Origin: Calothrix membranacea FACHB-236 | GTDB lineage: Bacteria > Cyanobacteriota > Cyanobacteriia > Cyanobacteriales > Nostocaceae | NCBI RefSeq assembly: GCF_014696315.1 | Contig: NZ_JACJPX010000025.1 | Coordinates: 40,202 to 104,201, forward strand | DNA: 64,000 bases | Reading direction: 5' to 3' | Part shown: one piece after another, positions 1 to 9,290 of the stretch | Layout: each line of letters begins with the position of its first letter | Numbering within the stretch: position 1 is the stretch's first letter | Translations under genes and position numbers: made by a program | Notes under the pieces: model-generated | Database searches by the model: none | What the model was told of the DNA's origin: nothing | What the model saw: only the letters and a program-made list of their open reading frames with translations

Positions 1-80
1 TTGTACTTTGCCAGCCTCTACCTGAAGGCTTCTTGCCATGCACAGCACAACCCTACATTTTGTTGTCAGAGCAAGCAATT

Positions 81-112
81 GATGGGGATATAAACGATGT
101 TAGATCCCCATC
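81..112 (-). terminator. Hairpin downstream of the response regulator
   Basis: A perfect 9-bp inverted repeat (GATGGGGAT at 81-89, ATCCCCATC at 104-112) encloses a 14-nt loop. It lies about 40 nt beyond the stop of the minus-strand response regulator. There is no clear U-tract after the stem on the minus strand, so this is a candidate terminator or mRNA-stabilising hairpin rather than a textbook intrinsic terminator. Confidence 0.45.
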
Positions 113-148
113 AGAATTGTCTATACGCTTGCAAGAAGTCCTCCAAAT

Positions 149-829
149 TTAAATTAATCCTTCTCTGATAGCAATTGCGGCTGCTTGAACGCGATCGTCT
201 ACGCTGAGTTTATTCAGGATCATACGTACATAGGACTTCACTGTTCCTAGTGACAGGTATAATTCATCAGCAATGCTTTGGTTGGAATAGCCATCAGCAA
301 TTAATTTTAAAATTTCCCGTTCCCGATTGCTCAGGACTGGCTGTTGCCCGATTTCAGTCACAGTCGCTTTATTATGAGCAACTATCACGGGTTTAAGCAT
401 TCGGGACACCTTTTGGGCAATTTTTGGGTCTAAATAGGCACCACCTTGTAGGATCAATTGAATCACTGCAATCAATTGCTCCCATTCAATACTCTTTAAA
501 CAGTAACCATCTGCACCAGCTGCTAGCATCCCCATCACCTGAGTATCATGGTCGAATGCGCTCAAAGCTAGAATGCGGATATTAGGGCGATCGCTTTTAA
601 TTTGCTGTGTAGCTGTGATGCCATCCATAACTGGCATATCAATGTCCATTAAAATCACATCTGGCTGGAGTTTTATAGCTAGTTCTATTGCCTGTGTGCC
701 GTCTGTAGCCTCTCCCACGACATCAAAACCAGGTTCCATAGTAAACTGGCCTTTCATCCCTCGGCGTACCAAAGCATGATCGTCTACTAATAAAATCTGT
801 ACGTTTTTTTGCTCGTCACTCTCAGACAT
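149..829 (-). CDS. NarL/FixJ-family two-component response regulator
   Basis: A 226-residue transcriptional regulator. The N-terminal receiver domain has the acidic pair D16-D17, the phosphoacceptor D62 in VILMDIDMP and the conserved lysine K112. The C-terminal LuxR-type helix-turn-helix (about 165-226) contains the NREREILKLIADGYSNQ and GTVKSYV signatures. The frame is open upstream to 943, but that start would overlap the preceding kinase gene. The ATG at 829 is preceded by an AGGAAT-type ribosome site and places the gene 25 nt after the kinase stop, so I chose it. The kinase at 855 is its likely phosphodonor, as they form one minus-strand operon. The family dimerises on DNA after phosphorylation; the target genes cannot be read from the sequence. 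Confidence 0.93.
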   Translation of the reverse strand: MSESDEQKNVQILLVDDHALVRRGMKGQFTMEPGFDVVGEATDGTQAIELAIKLQPDVILMDIDMPVMDGITATQQIKSDRPNIRILALSAFDHDTQVMGMLAAGADGYCLKSIEWEQLIAVIQLILQGGAYLDPKIAQKVSRMLKPVIVAHNKATVTEIGQQPVLSNREREILKLIADGYSNQSIADELYLSLGTVKSYVRMILNKLSVDDRVQAAAIAIREGLI

Positions 830-854
830 GATTCCTGTTCCTACACTTTTGACA

Positions 855-2363
855 CTATGCATGATGGAACCTAGCCTTATCTGTATTAGCTGGTAGGGTA
901 AACCAAAAGGTACTACCTTTACCGAGGGAACTGTCAACGCCAATTATGCCACCATGAGCTTCAATGATTTGACGGCATAAATAAAGACCTAGTCCACATT
1001 TACCACGTCGGCCCCGTCCTTGTACAAAACGGTAAAACAGTTGTTCTTTTTCCTGTGGTGCAATCCCTCTACCTTGATCACGCACCGAAACTTTGACTTG
1101 GTTGTGTTTGAAGCTAGCAACCTCAATTGATATTTGTTTGTGAAGTTCACTAACGCGCACAGCATTGTCTAACAAATTTTGTAAAACGCGTCGGATCTCT
1201 AACTCATCACCATAGATAGTTGGTAAATAGTGGGCAATGCGATAATTTATACAAAAATCAGACTCAGAAATAGCCTGAATTTGGTCAATAACTTTCACAA
1301 CTATCTTTTCCCAATTCAGAGGCTCATAATTCAAGCTCACTTGATTACCAGCTTCATAACGAGAGATATCTAAAAGAGCTTCCACCAACCTGATCAAATC
1401 CTCGTTAGTTTGGTGGTATTCTTTAAATACTTCTCTCCAAGTGTCACTAACTGCACCGAAAGCCCCTTTGAGCATACTCTCTAGAGTGGTACGAGTAGCT
1501 AAGAGGGGGGTGCGGAGGTCGTGAGATAGGGTACAGATCAGCTCTTCAAGATTTTGATTACGTACCTGTATGCATATTTGACGACGTTGAATCTCATTCA
1601 CCATTGCATCAACAACTTCTGTCAATTGACTGATTTTGTCAGGATTCCGATAGTCAGTTGCAGATTTTCTGTGCTTTTTTTTCAACTGGTGCAAAGTTAC
1701 TGTAGCTCGTCGATGCAAAAGCTGGAGATGAAAACCCACTGCTAGCAATATCAGTACTGTGCTAATGATATTGAGAACAATGTTGATTTGGTGTAAATCA
1801 GTGAGCCACATTGTGCGATCGCTCAACAGGTTTTGCTCTTGCTCAACTAAGCCTTGAACTTTATTTCGCAAAGCGCCAAATAAAGTCATTTCTACGCGAC
1901 TATCACGGCTTTGAACATTAGAGAAATTCTGTTGACTCAACTCACTTTGTAATTGCTGATAAACATCTTTAATGTGATCGAGTTGCCTTAGTTGACTAGG
2001 GTTATCCTTTAAAAGATGGTATAGACGATTGAAGTTATTCTCAAAAGAGATAGTCTCTAATTCATCACCCTCAACTAAGCGTTTTTCTAGGTCAATCACA
2101 GCGTTGAGGAGATGATCCTCTTCTTGCTCTAGCAATACAGCATGAGTTAAATTTTCAGATGCTTCGTGTTTGAAATATCCTAGCCAAAGGTTTAAGCCAT
2201 GTTGGACTAATATCAACAACACCACCATGAACAAGCTAGTATACAACGGTCTAAATAAATAACTTTTCTGAGTCGATGGAGTTATTAACCGTAAGAAATT
2301 AATAGCAAACACCCTAACAAATCCGTAAGCTGACATCAGCAATATCCAGCGCTTGGCTGGCAT
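855..2363 (-). CDS. Membrane sensor histidine kinase
   Basis: About 502 residues from the ATG at 2363 (an in-frame TTG lies at 2378; neither start has a clear ribosome site). There is a basic, hydrophobic N-terminus, a membrane segment near residues 43-63, a periplasmic helical region and a second membrane segment near 195-215. The H-box SHDLRTPL has the phosphoacceptor at about H281. The ATPase domain has the N-box NLLDNA (about 396-401), G1 DQGRGIA (429-435) and G2 GLGL (457-460), so all catalytic boxes look intact. The helical sensor between the two membrane segments suggests extracytoplasmic sensing; the signal is unknown. It is followed after 25 nt by the response regulator at 149-829, its probable partner. 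Confidence 0.92.
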   Translation of the reverse strand: MPAKRWILLMSAYGFVRVFAINFLRLITPSTQKSYLFRPLYTSLFMVVLLILVQHGLNLWLGYFKHEASENLTHAVLLEQEEDHLLNAVIDLEKRLVEGDELETISFENNFNRLYHLLKDNPSQLRQLDHIKDVYQQLQSELSQQNFSNVQSRDSRVEMTLFGALRNKVQGLVEQEQNLLSDRTMWLTDLHQINIVLNIISTVLILLAVGFHLQLLHRRATVTLHQLKKKHRKSATDYRNPDKISQLTEVVDAMVNEIQRRQICIQVRNQNLEELICTLSHDLRTPLLATRTTLESMLKGAFGAVSDTWREVFKEYHQTNEDLIRLVEALLDISRYEAGNQVSLNYEPLNWEKIVVKVIDQIQAISESDFCINYRIAHYLPTIYGDELEIRRVLQNLLDNAVRVSELHKQISIEVASFKHNQVKVSVRDQGRGIAPQEKEQLFYRFVQGRGRRGKCGLGLYLCRQIIEAHGGIIGVDSSLGKGSTFWFTLPANTDKARFHHA

Positions 2364-3309
2364 CTTAAATAACTGCAAATTGTTGATATTTCAAGCTTGA
2401 TATTCAGGTATATTCGCCACTGTTATTATCCTGAATAATTCTGACATGATAGCAAGTATACGCTTACAAGCTTGACTGCTATTTCCATCCCGGGATAGAT
2501 GCAAAATAAGTTGTAAATAAATGCATTTTATCAGTCATACTACACTCATAAACTTGATTACCATTTTTTGTTAAAGAGATTACCCTATCAGTTTATTTTA
2601 ACAGGTATGGAAGCAGTGTATCACTAACAAAGTTCTTTTAAACGCTATATTGTTAAACTTCTATATAAGATTAGTCTGCACTAAAATATGATGTATCTTT
2701 GTTGTAAAATTTCGCTTCTACAAAAAACACTTTTTACTATACCGTTACTGAATAAATTTGTAATCCACAAAACTTGTAAGCCATATCCAGTAAAGCTTTT
2801 AGTTGATAAAAATTATTGATTTTCTATATTTATGTCATGATATTTTAGAGTGAAATCTAGATTGTTTATCCACAAAAAATGTTACATAGTTTGCATCCAC
2901 AGCAGATAAATACTGAGAATTATTGCTCAAAATAAAATCACAATATACTTATCACTATCTCTGTCTTTATCTAAGATTAATATTTTAGATGTCGCCATAT
3001 TAATGGCTGAATATTGCCATATTATTATTTCTTAAGAGTAAAATAATTCACCCAATAACGCAATTTTTACGTTCGATAAAATCAGGATAAATTATAATAA
3101 ATTTAAAATTAGCTTGCCTCAAAATATAAAAAATCTTTAGCAAAGATGGATGCTCATCAAAAAAGTAATTTGATGCATAATTAATCTCTCAACTTTTAGG
3201 TCAAATTTTAAACAATAAATACTTCTCAGATAATACTACCAATTACTTATCTGAGAAGTATTTTGACCAAATTACTTAAGAGTAATTGACCACACACAAG
3301 TGTATTCAA
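2364..3309. other. AT-rich intergenic region upstream of the kinase operon
   Basis: About 0.95 kb without a convincing gene on either strand. It contains an 8-bp inverted repeat (TATTCAGG 2401-2408, CCTGAATA 2430-2437) 38-74 nt upstream of the kinase start, which could be an operator. At the other end is the strong hairpin at 3199-3268. The rest is AT-rich with frequent stops. Confidence 0.6.
3199..3268 (-). terminator. Strong hairpin after the GH74-like gene
   Basis: A perfect 17-bp inverted repeat (3217-3233 with 3247-3263) has a 13-nt loop. An outer 7-bp arm, GGTCAAA at 3199-3205, can pair with TTTGACC at 3262-3268. It lies about 45 nt past the stop of the gene at 3310 and reads into AT-rich sequence on the minus strand, as expected for a terminator. 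Confidence 0.7.
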
Positions 3310-5433
3310 TTACGGGCTGCCATAGTAAATTCCTCGCCCATTTGTACCAATAAAGACCAGCCCAAATTGCTGTTTACTGGCTTCCATTACATTCGGGTTA
3401 TTGCCGATAGGTATTTGGGAATCGCCAATACTTGTCCATGTTTTGGCATTATCTAGAGAACGGAATACTCCTTCCCCTAGACCAGTAATTTTGCCATACA
3501 AATACAATGCAGGAATTGTGCTGCCCGTTTGTGGCTTTCCAAAAGCAAATAAATAAGCTCTCTCCACTTGGGGAATCTTTGTAAATGTCTGACCACCATT
3601 GGTTGAGCGATGTAATCCATTCCAGTTGAGACTTACCCAAACCTCGCCGCTTACCCCTGGAACTGTTTTAAGGGTAGACCAATTTTCATTGGCTAGGGAT
3701 GAGTTGACAACGCTGAAAGATGCACCACCGTCGTTACTGCGGTAAAGTTTGCCACTACTGTAATAGTAAAATACATTGCCATTAACTTTGTCTGCGGCTA
3801 GTGGCTGGCCCCAATACCAAGGCCCCTGGGGGCCATTGGGCAATCCTGATACTTTACTCCAAGAAGCACCGCTATTGGTAGTACGGAGCGGCTGACTTTG
3901 ACTATTGATGACGACAAACAAATTGGGGTTAGTTGCAGATATGGCTGCACGCAGAGGTATGGTCTTAGAGGGGAATGATGAAAATTTGTTCCAAGTCTTG
4001 CCGCCGTCTGTAGAAGTTGCTCCTGTATAGGTATTGTTCCAGCGATTGCCGCCTAAACGCACCATACGTAAAGGATTGGTTTCACTGTAATCAATACTGT
4101 AGGTGTCTTGAAACCTGAGACCATTATTACCACCAAACTGTGTGCAAGGATAAGCCTTGAGTCCTTTGTGGTGATGAAAGCCATCAACATCAGCTAAACC
4201 GCTTAATAACACCGAGCCACTGGGAGGAGCAGCGAGGGCAAAGCTAACCACTTCCTCATGCCCTTGTTCGTAATTAGACCAGATAGGTGATTCAACATTG
4301 ATATTATCTGTTTGCCATGTTCCATACCAATCTGTTAACCAGACCCTACCGGGAATTTTGGGATCAAATTCAATATCTGCGGTTGCAGAAGCAAAATACC
4401 AGTCAGGCCACCAAGGTACTTGAGAGTTTAAAGTGCGTTTTTTAGCTTGCCATGAAGATCCACCATTAGTGGATTGGAAGATGGTGTAAGAGTTGTTTTT
4501 TTGATACTGGTCGTAAACAACTAAAATGTGATTAGGGTTGCTAGGATTGACTGCGATCGCACCAAAGCTAGCTTGAGCATTAGGAGGAGTGACATTAGTC
4601 CACACTCCATTTGTATATTTGCTGACTCCGGCTTTATGGGTCGCATAAACAATACCGTTGCTGACAACCGTCATGCGATTAATATGGGAAGGGCTACCTG
4701 CGATTTTACGCCAGGTGAGACCATGATCACTAGATTGATATATCCCATCACCGTAGGTATTGGCATATACAATACCAGATGCTTTTTTATCAAACACGAT
4801 GGCGGCAATGCCAATATCTGCTTGAGGTTTTGCAGGTAAGCTAGTCACTTTCTGCCATTTACTGCCACCATCAGATGACTTCCATAGCCCATTTGTACGG
4901 GAACCAAAGAAGATGATATTGGAATTAAAGGGACTAACAGCCAGTCTTTCACTAGCCCAACGCTGATTTTCATTGCCACCCATCGGCAAGTCAATATTCA
5001 ACTTCGTCCAAGTTTTGCCTTGATTAGTAGATTTAAAGATTGTCCCCAAACCAGCCCAGCTACCAGTGTATTTACCCGCAGCAATATAGACAACATTGGG
5101 GTTTTGAGGGTCGAGTGCTAAAGCTTCGCCTCCATAGTAGTTACTTTGGGCCAGGGGAAAACGCTCTGTTAAAGGTATCCATGTCTTATTTGCAGGATTC
5201 CAACGGTAAAAGCCACCGATATCAGTTCGGATGTAGACAAGATTTTGCTGTAGAGGGTGCAGATAAATACCTGTAACATAGCCACCTCCCCCGATAGCGA
5301 CATTTTGCCACTGGTAGCCGGATGTCGCACTACAACTCGGTTTTACAGGTGTAATTGCAATAGCAGCAGTCAGCACCATCATGCCAATGCAGCCAGCATT
5401 GACTAAGGGAATGCAGAATTTGCGATCGCTCAT
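3310..5433 (-). CDS. Secreted GH74-type (xyloglucanase-like) beta-propeller protein
   Basis: 707 residues. A hydrophobic N-terminus (about 12-35) looks like a Sec signal. The body carries repeated BNR/Asp-box motifs (for example KSTNQGKTW, KSSDGGSKW, STDGGKTW, RSNDGGASF) and the GH74 landmarks IGGGGYVTGI, RTDIGG, MGGNE and FGSRTNGLWKS. GH74 enzymes are two-propeller endo-beta-glucanases, mostly acting on xyloglucan. The two catalytic aspartates of the family correspond to D71 (in RTDIGG) and probably D448 (in SIDYSETNP), both present here. Activity on xyloglucan is inferred; it could instead act on another beta-glucan, including a self-made polysaccharide. It is monocistronic, with a hairpin behind it. 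The length fits the bare family catalytic module with no carbohydrate-binding module. Confidence 0.85.
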   Translation of the reverse strand: MSDRKFCIPLVNAGCIGMMVLTAAIAITPVKPSCSATSGYQWQNVAIGGGGYVTGIYLHPLQQNLVYIRTDIGGFYRWNPANKTWIPLTERFPLAQSNYYGGEALALDPQNPNVVYIAAGKYTGSWAGLGTIFKSTNQGKTWTKLNIDLPMGGNENQRWASERLAVSPFNSNIIFFGSRTNGLWKSSDGGSKWQKVTSLPAKPQADIGIAAIVFDKKASGIVYANTYGDGIYQSSDHGLTWRKIAGSPSHINRMTVVSNGIVYATHKAGVSKYTNGVWTNVTPPNAQASFGAIAVNPSNPNHILVVYDQYQKNNSYTIFQSTNGGSSWQAKKRTLNSQVPWWPDWYFASATADIEFDPKIPGRVWLTDWYGTWQTDNINVESPIWSNYEQGHEEVVSFALAAPPSGSVLLSGLADVDGFHHHKGLKAYPCTQFGGNNGLRFQDTYSIDYSETNPLRMVRLGGNRWNNTYTGATSTDGGKTWNKFSSFPSKTIPLRAAISATNPNLFVVINSQSQPLRTTNSGASWSKVSGLPNGPQGPWYWGQPLAADKVNGNVFYYYSSGKLYRSNDGGASFSVVNSSLANENWSTLKTVPGVSGEVWVSLNWNGLHRSTNGGQTFTKIPQVERAYLFAFGKPQTGSTIPALYLYGKITGLGEGVFRSLDNAKTWTSIGDSQIPIGNNPNVMEASKQQFGLVFIGTNGRGIYYGSP

Positions 5434-5640
5434 AGCCGATTACTTAAATTACGGAACACATCTACATCTACAGTAGAAAACCGAAGCCACAGGAAGATTA
5501 AGCAATATCACTACTCCTAATATGACTAATTTCAAGGATTGTCTCGAAAATTTAGTTTTATTGCCAGATATTGCAGAATATTACCAAAATTTGTGATTTA
5601 CATCAAAATGTGAAGCCTGTTAATTGATCATCCATCATGA

Positions 5641-6675
5641 TTAACTGGCTTGGTCTTGCAAAATTTGCCGCCTTTGATTATCCCCTGTACGTTTTAAAGC
5701 CATAGCCTCCATAAAATTGTAAATAGAATGGGGTAAAAGCCAAGCAGAATAGGCAGCTGCTAAGGTTAAAAGCGTACGACTGGGTTGCTCCAAAATAATA
5801 CCCAAGTTAGTTGCTAAAGATTGATTGATCAGTTTCACAGCTAGCGAACCATCTTGCAAACTGACTGCTCTGCGAGCTGCATATCGCAAATGATAGGCTC
5901 TAGCCAAAGTTCCAGATTCATTAATTAGTTGTGGAGCATAAGAACGAGCTTTTTCAATCACCTTTTCTAGAGAATCTAATTGTTTGAGCAAGTTTGCTGA
6001 CAAACCACCGGAATTAACCCGATATAAAGTTAGAGCTTCAGGAATACCTTCTATTTGCCAATTAGTCTTCACAGCCATACGCAACCAACATTCCACATCT
6101 GTTGCATCAGAATTAGGATGGCGCAATCGCTCATCGAAGTAAAAATCTTCTACATTGCCGTGAAGATTATCGAAAAATTTAATCTCTTCAAACACTTTTC
6201 TCCGAATAACTGCGGCTGAACCATTGCTAATGGGATTGCGGCAAATAATCAAGGCTGGCGTAATTCCTGTCAGCTGAGGAATTTGATAAATACCTAATGG
6301 TTCTCCAGCCTCATTAATAAAAGCAGAACGGCTAAAACTAACTCCTACTGTTGGAGAAGTTTCTAGATGCTGAATATGTTTTTCTAACTTTTCTGGTAGC
6401 CAAATATCATCTGCATCGAGAAAAGTTAAATAATCACCTTGTGCGTAACGAATACCAGTGTTTCTTGCTCCAGGTAATCCCCGATTCTTTTGACGAATAA
6501 TTTTAATTCTGGGGTCTGTAAATTGTTGGCAAACTTCAATACTCCTATCAGGAGATTCATCATCAATAATTAAAATTTCTAGATTTTTATAAGTTTGCTC
6601 TAGGGCAGATTTTACTGTAGCAGCTACATATTTTTCGGCTTTATAAACTGGAATAATAATCGAGACTTTTTTCAT
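5641..6675 (-). CDS. Family 2 glycosyltransferase (tandem copy A)
   Basis: 344 residues of GT-A fold. The start SIIIPVYKAE, the nucleotide-binding IIDDESPD (37-44) and the metal-binding DADD (87-90) mark family 2. It would transfer a sugar from a nucleotide donor onto a growing lipid-linked oligosaccharide at the cytoplasmic membrane. An AGGAAG site sits just before the ATG. It is closely related along its whole length to its neighbour at 6750, which points to tandem duplication. It carries a short ECWLRMAV segment that marks an acceptor-side motif. It lies at the end of the minus-strand polysaccharide cluster. Donor and acceptor sugars cannot be told from sequence. Confidence 0.93.
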   Translation of the reverse strand: MKKVSIIIPVYKAEKYVAATVKSALEQTYKNLEILIIDDESPDRSIEVCQQFTDPRIKIIRQKNRGLPGARNTGIRYAQGDYLTFLDADDIWLPEKLEKHIQHLETSPTVGVSFSRSAFINEAGEPLGIYQIPQLTGITPALIICRNPISNGSAAVIRRKVFEEIKFFDNLHGNVEDFYFDERLRHPNSDATDVECWLRMAVKTNWQIEGIPEALTLYRVNSGGLSANLLKQLDSLEKVIEKARSYAPQLINESGTLARAYHLRYAARRAVSLQDGSLAVKLINQSLATNLGIILEQPSRTLLTLAAAYSAWLLPHSIYNFMEAMALKRTGDNQRRQILQDQAS

Positions 6676-6749
6676 GGGTGAATCTTCCTATTAATTTCTC
6701 CGAATTGATATTGAATAATGAGGGATTTTATGAACTATCTACAACCTGC

Positions 6750-7778
6750 TTAACGCGCCAAAACTTGGTCTTGAAGAATCTGGCGTTTTTGGCTAGCTCC
6801 TGTAATTTTCAGGGCAACTGTCTCAATAAAACTGTAAAGAGACTGGGGAAATAGCCACAGAAAATAAGCCCCAGCTAAAGTTAAAATCATCTTGCGGGGG
6901 ATTTCCAAAAGAATAAGCCAATTGCTCATTAAAGCTTGATTAATGAGTTTTACAGCCATTGAACCAGCTTGGAGACGAATAGCATTACGCGCTAAATACT
7001 GCAATTGGTATGCTCTAGCTAGTGTTTCCCATTGAGTAACTAATTCGGGAGCATAAGAGCGTGTTTTTAGCATCACTTTTTCCCAAGAATCTAACTGCTT
7101 AAGTAAGTTTGCAGATAGCCCACTCGAATTGACACGATATAATGTTAAGGCTTCTGGAATACCTTCTATTTGCCAATTAGTTTGAATAGATATGCGAATC
7201 CAAAATTCGATATCTTCTGATTGTCGGAAGTGTTCATCAAAATAGAAATCTTCTAGAGAACCGTATAAATTATCTAGAAATTTAATTTCTTGAAAAACTT
7301 GTCTCTTCACTACAGCAGCCGAACCATTACCAACAGGATTAATACAGAATAAATAAGGTGTATTTATCTCTGTGAGTTTAGGCATTTGATAACTACCTAG
7401 AGGTTTACCATCAGCATCAATAAAAGCCGAACGGCTAAAGCTAACACCAACTTCTGGCGAAGTTTCTAAATGAGCAATATGTTTTTCTAGTTTCTCTGGT
7501 AGCCAGAGATCATCCCCATCTAAAAAAGCTAAATAGTCTCCTTGGGCGTGACGAATACCAGTATTTCTCGCTCCAGCTAGCCCGCGGTTTTCTTGGTGAA
7601 TAATTCTAATTCTAGCGTCAGTAAATTGCTGGCAAATTTCTATGCTTTGATCACTAGAAGCATCATCAATAATGAGAATTTCCAAATTTGTATAGGTTTG
7701 CTCCAGAACAGATTGCAATGTAGAGGCGATAAAATTTTCAACTCCATATACCGGAATAATTACAGAAACTTTTTTCAT
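6750..7778 (-). CDS. Family 2 glycosyltransferase (tandem copy B)
   Basis: 342 residues, with the same architecture as copy A at 5641. The two share the MKKVS start, IIDDASSDQS in place of IIDDESPDRS, and DGDD (87-90) as the metal site. The copies diverge mostly in the acceptor half (after about residue 130), as expected if they now add different sugars or act on different acceptors. The ATG overlaps the TGA of the flippase gene by four bases (ATGA at 7775-7778), so the pair is translationally coupled. Substrates unknown. Confidence 0.93.
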   Translation of the reverse strand: MKKVSVIIPVYGVENFIASTLQSVLEQTYTNLEILIIDDASSDQSIEICQQFTDARIRIIHQENRGLAGARNTGIRHAQGDYLAFLDGDDLWLPEKLEKHIAHLETSPEVGVSFSRSAFIDADGKPLGSYQMPKLTEINTPYLFCINPVGNGSAAVVKRQVFQEIKFLDNLYGSLEDFYFDEHFRQSEDIEFWIRISIQTNWQIEGIPEALTLYRVNSSGLSANLLKQLDSWEKVMLKTRSYAPELVTQWETLARAYQLQYLARNAIRLQAGSMAVKLINQALMSNWLILLEIPRKMILTLAGAYFLWLFPQSLYSFIETVALKITGASQKRQILQDQVLAR

Positions 7779-9067
7779 TTCGTAACTACCTCTCTTTTGC
7801 TAGGCTGTTCTTTGAGTACAAATAGGGTGACTACAAATGTGTAGATAGGTAGAGCGATCGCATGAGCTACTAAGACTCCTATAGCTAGCCCTAAGATATT
7901 CCACTGCACACCAATGAATAAGGCTGCAGCAAAAATAGCTGTGAAACATAAATTCCAGCGCAAGTCCCAATGGGGTTTATTTAATGCCCATAAACTTTGA
8001 GAAGCTGCATTAGCAAACGGTCTAGGAATAGCTGACAAACAAATTAAAATCAAAATTGGAATCGCTGCTATCCATTTTTGTCCAAAAATTATGGGTACGT
8101 AAAAATTAGCCAGGCTCGATTGCAACACTACTAAAGGGATGATAAGTAAACCTATAGTTTTTAAGCTCTTGAGATAATTATGCTTAAACTTTGCGGGGTC
8201 TGATTTGAAAGTACAAAAATGGGGAAATAAAGCTGTATCTAGAGCATTAATTATGCTTAAACTAATTCCCAGTCCAGCATTAAAGGCGAAATAATATATA
8301 CCTAAAGCTTCCACACCTAAAAACCGCCCAGCAATCAGGTAGTCTAGGTTGTTCCGTAAAGTTGCTAACAGTTCAACCCCTAGAATACTTCTGCTGAAAT
8401 TAACTATCTCTTGCCATTTAGCTAAAGTAAATTTTTGTGGTGGTCGCCATTTATGATGGCGATAATATATAAATGCCCAAATGGGGGCTATTAAGACTTT
8501 AGGCAAAACCATTGCCCACATTCCCCAGCCTAAAAATGCCAAAATGATGGCGAGTATATTATCTAAGCAAGTGGTTAATCCTCCTGCCAATGCCATAATG
8601 TGTAATTTATTTTCTCGTTGAATTAGTGATGCTTGTACCAAGCCAACGGGAATAATTAAATACACCAAAGATATAAGACAAATTGGCAGGATAACTTGCT
8701 GCTCGTGATATAGCCAAGCTACAGGAAAAGCAACGAGACATTGAATTAAAAATAATGCCCCGCATACGAACCAATTAAGCCAATATGCAGTCTGGCTTAA
8801 TTCCTTGATATCTTTTTCATCGGCTTGAACTAGCTTGGCCCAAATACCATTACTAGTAAAAACTTTGACAAATTCATTAGTTGTCAGGACTATGGCTGCT
8901 AAACCATAGTCATAAGGATGTAATAACCGAGCTAAAACAACAGTAGTTAGCAGGCGAAAAATGCGGTTAATAATTTCTGCTGTACCCAACCAGCTAAGAT
9001 TACGAATTAGCTGGTTAGCAAATAATTTTTGGAGCAACGTAGAAGCAAAACCTGCAACTTTTGTCAT
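7775..9067 (-). CDS. Wzx-type polysaccharide flippase
   Basis: 430 residues, almost entirely hydrophobic, with roughly a dozen membrane helices. The N-terminal pattern (INRIFRLLTTVVLARLLHPYDYGLAAIV) is that of the Polysaccharide_synt / oligosaccharide flippase family in the MVF superfamily. The family moves undecaprenyl-linked repeat units from the cytoplasmic to the periplasmic face. The polymerase candidate at 12209 and the co-polymerase at 13559 in the same cluster make this a Wzx/Wzy pathway. It overlaps the next gene by four bases. Confidence 0.9.
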   Translation of the reverse strand: MTKVAGFASTLLQKLFANQLIRNLSWLGTAEIINRIFRLLTTVVLARLLHPYDYGLAAIVLTTNEFVKVFTSNGIWAKLVQADEKDIKELSQTAYWLNWFVCGALFLIQCLVAFPVAWLYHEQQVILPICLISLVYLIIPVGLVQASLIQRENKLHIMALAGGLTTCLDNILAIILAFLGWGMWAMVLPKVLIAPIWAFIYYRHHKWRPPQKFTLAKWQEIVNFSRSILGVELLATLRNNLDYLIAGRFLGVEALGIYYFAFNAGLGISLSIINALDTALFPHFCTFKSDPAKFKHNYLKSLKTIGLLIIPLVVLQSSLANFYVPIIFGQKWIAAIPILILICLSAIPRPFANAASQSLWALNKPHWDLRWNLCFTAIFAAALFIGVQWNILGLAIGVLVAHAIALPIYTFVVTLFVLKEQPSKREVVTK

Positions 9068-9137
9068 TTGTAAGTAAGTCAGTGCAATAAAACCAAACTA
9101 TGTGAAGAAAAGTCAATAAGGCTCAAACTCTTTCTCA

Positions 9138-9238
9138 CCCTGCTCCCCACCCCCCGCCCCCTGCCTTATTCCAACAATAATTATTTCTGCCGACCTGACT
9201 TGAAAAAGCAGGGGGGCAGGAAGCAGGGAGCAAGGGGG
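9138..9238. repeat. GC-rich imperfect inverted repeat between two cluster genes
   Basis: A C-rich arm (9138-9164, CCCTGCTCCCC... type) faces a G-rich arm (9208-9238, GCAGGGGGGCAGG... type). The arms match imperfectly as an inverted repeat. Such polypurine/polypyrimidine blocks recur elsewhere in the window (18721-18750, 18820-18840). Its place, between the stop of the gene at 9291 and the start at 9067, could make it a partial terminator within the minus-strand cluster. Confidence 0.5.
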
Positions 9239-9290
9239 ATTAATGAATTTTTCATGTGTTCTGGTGTACCCAGTTCATGACGGCTACTTA

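Noticed and set aside
4528..4839. 103-codon frame opposite the GH74 gene and other antisense frames of similar size
   Set aside because: They lie wholly inside strongly coding sequence on the other strand and show no family motifs.
3310..5433. Photosystem II assembly factor Ycf48 or sialidase as the identity of the BNR protein
   Set aside because: At 707 residues it is about twice Ycf48 length and carries GH74 landmarks (RTDIGG, MGGNE, FGSRTNGLW) rather than sialidase FRIP-type motifs.
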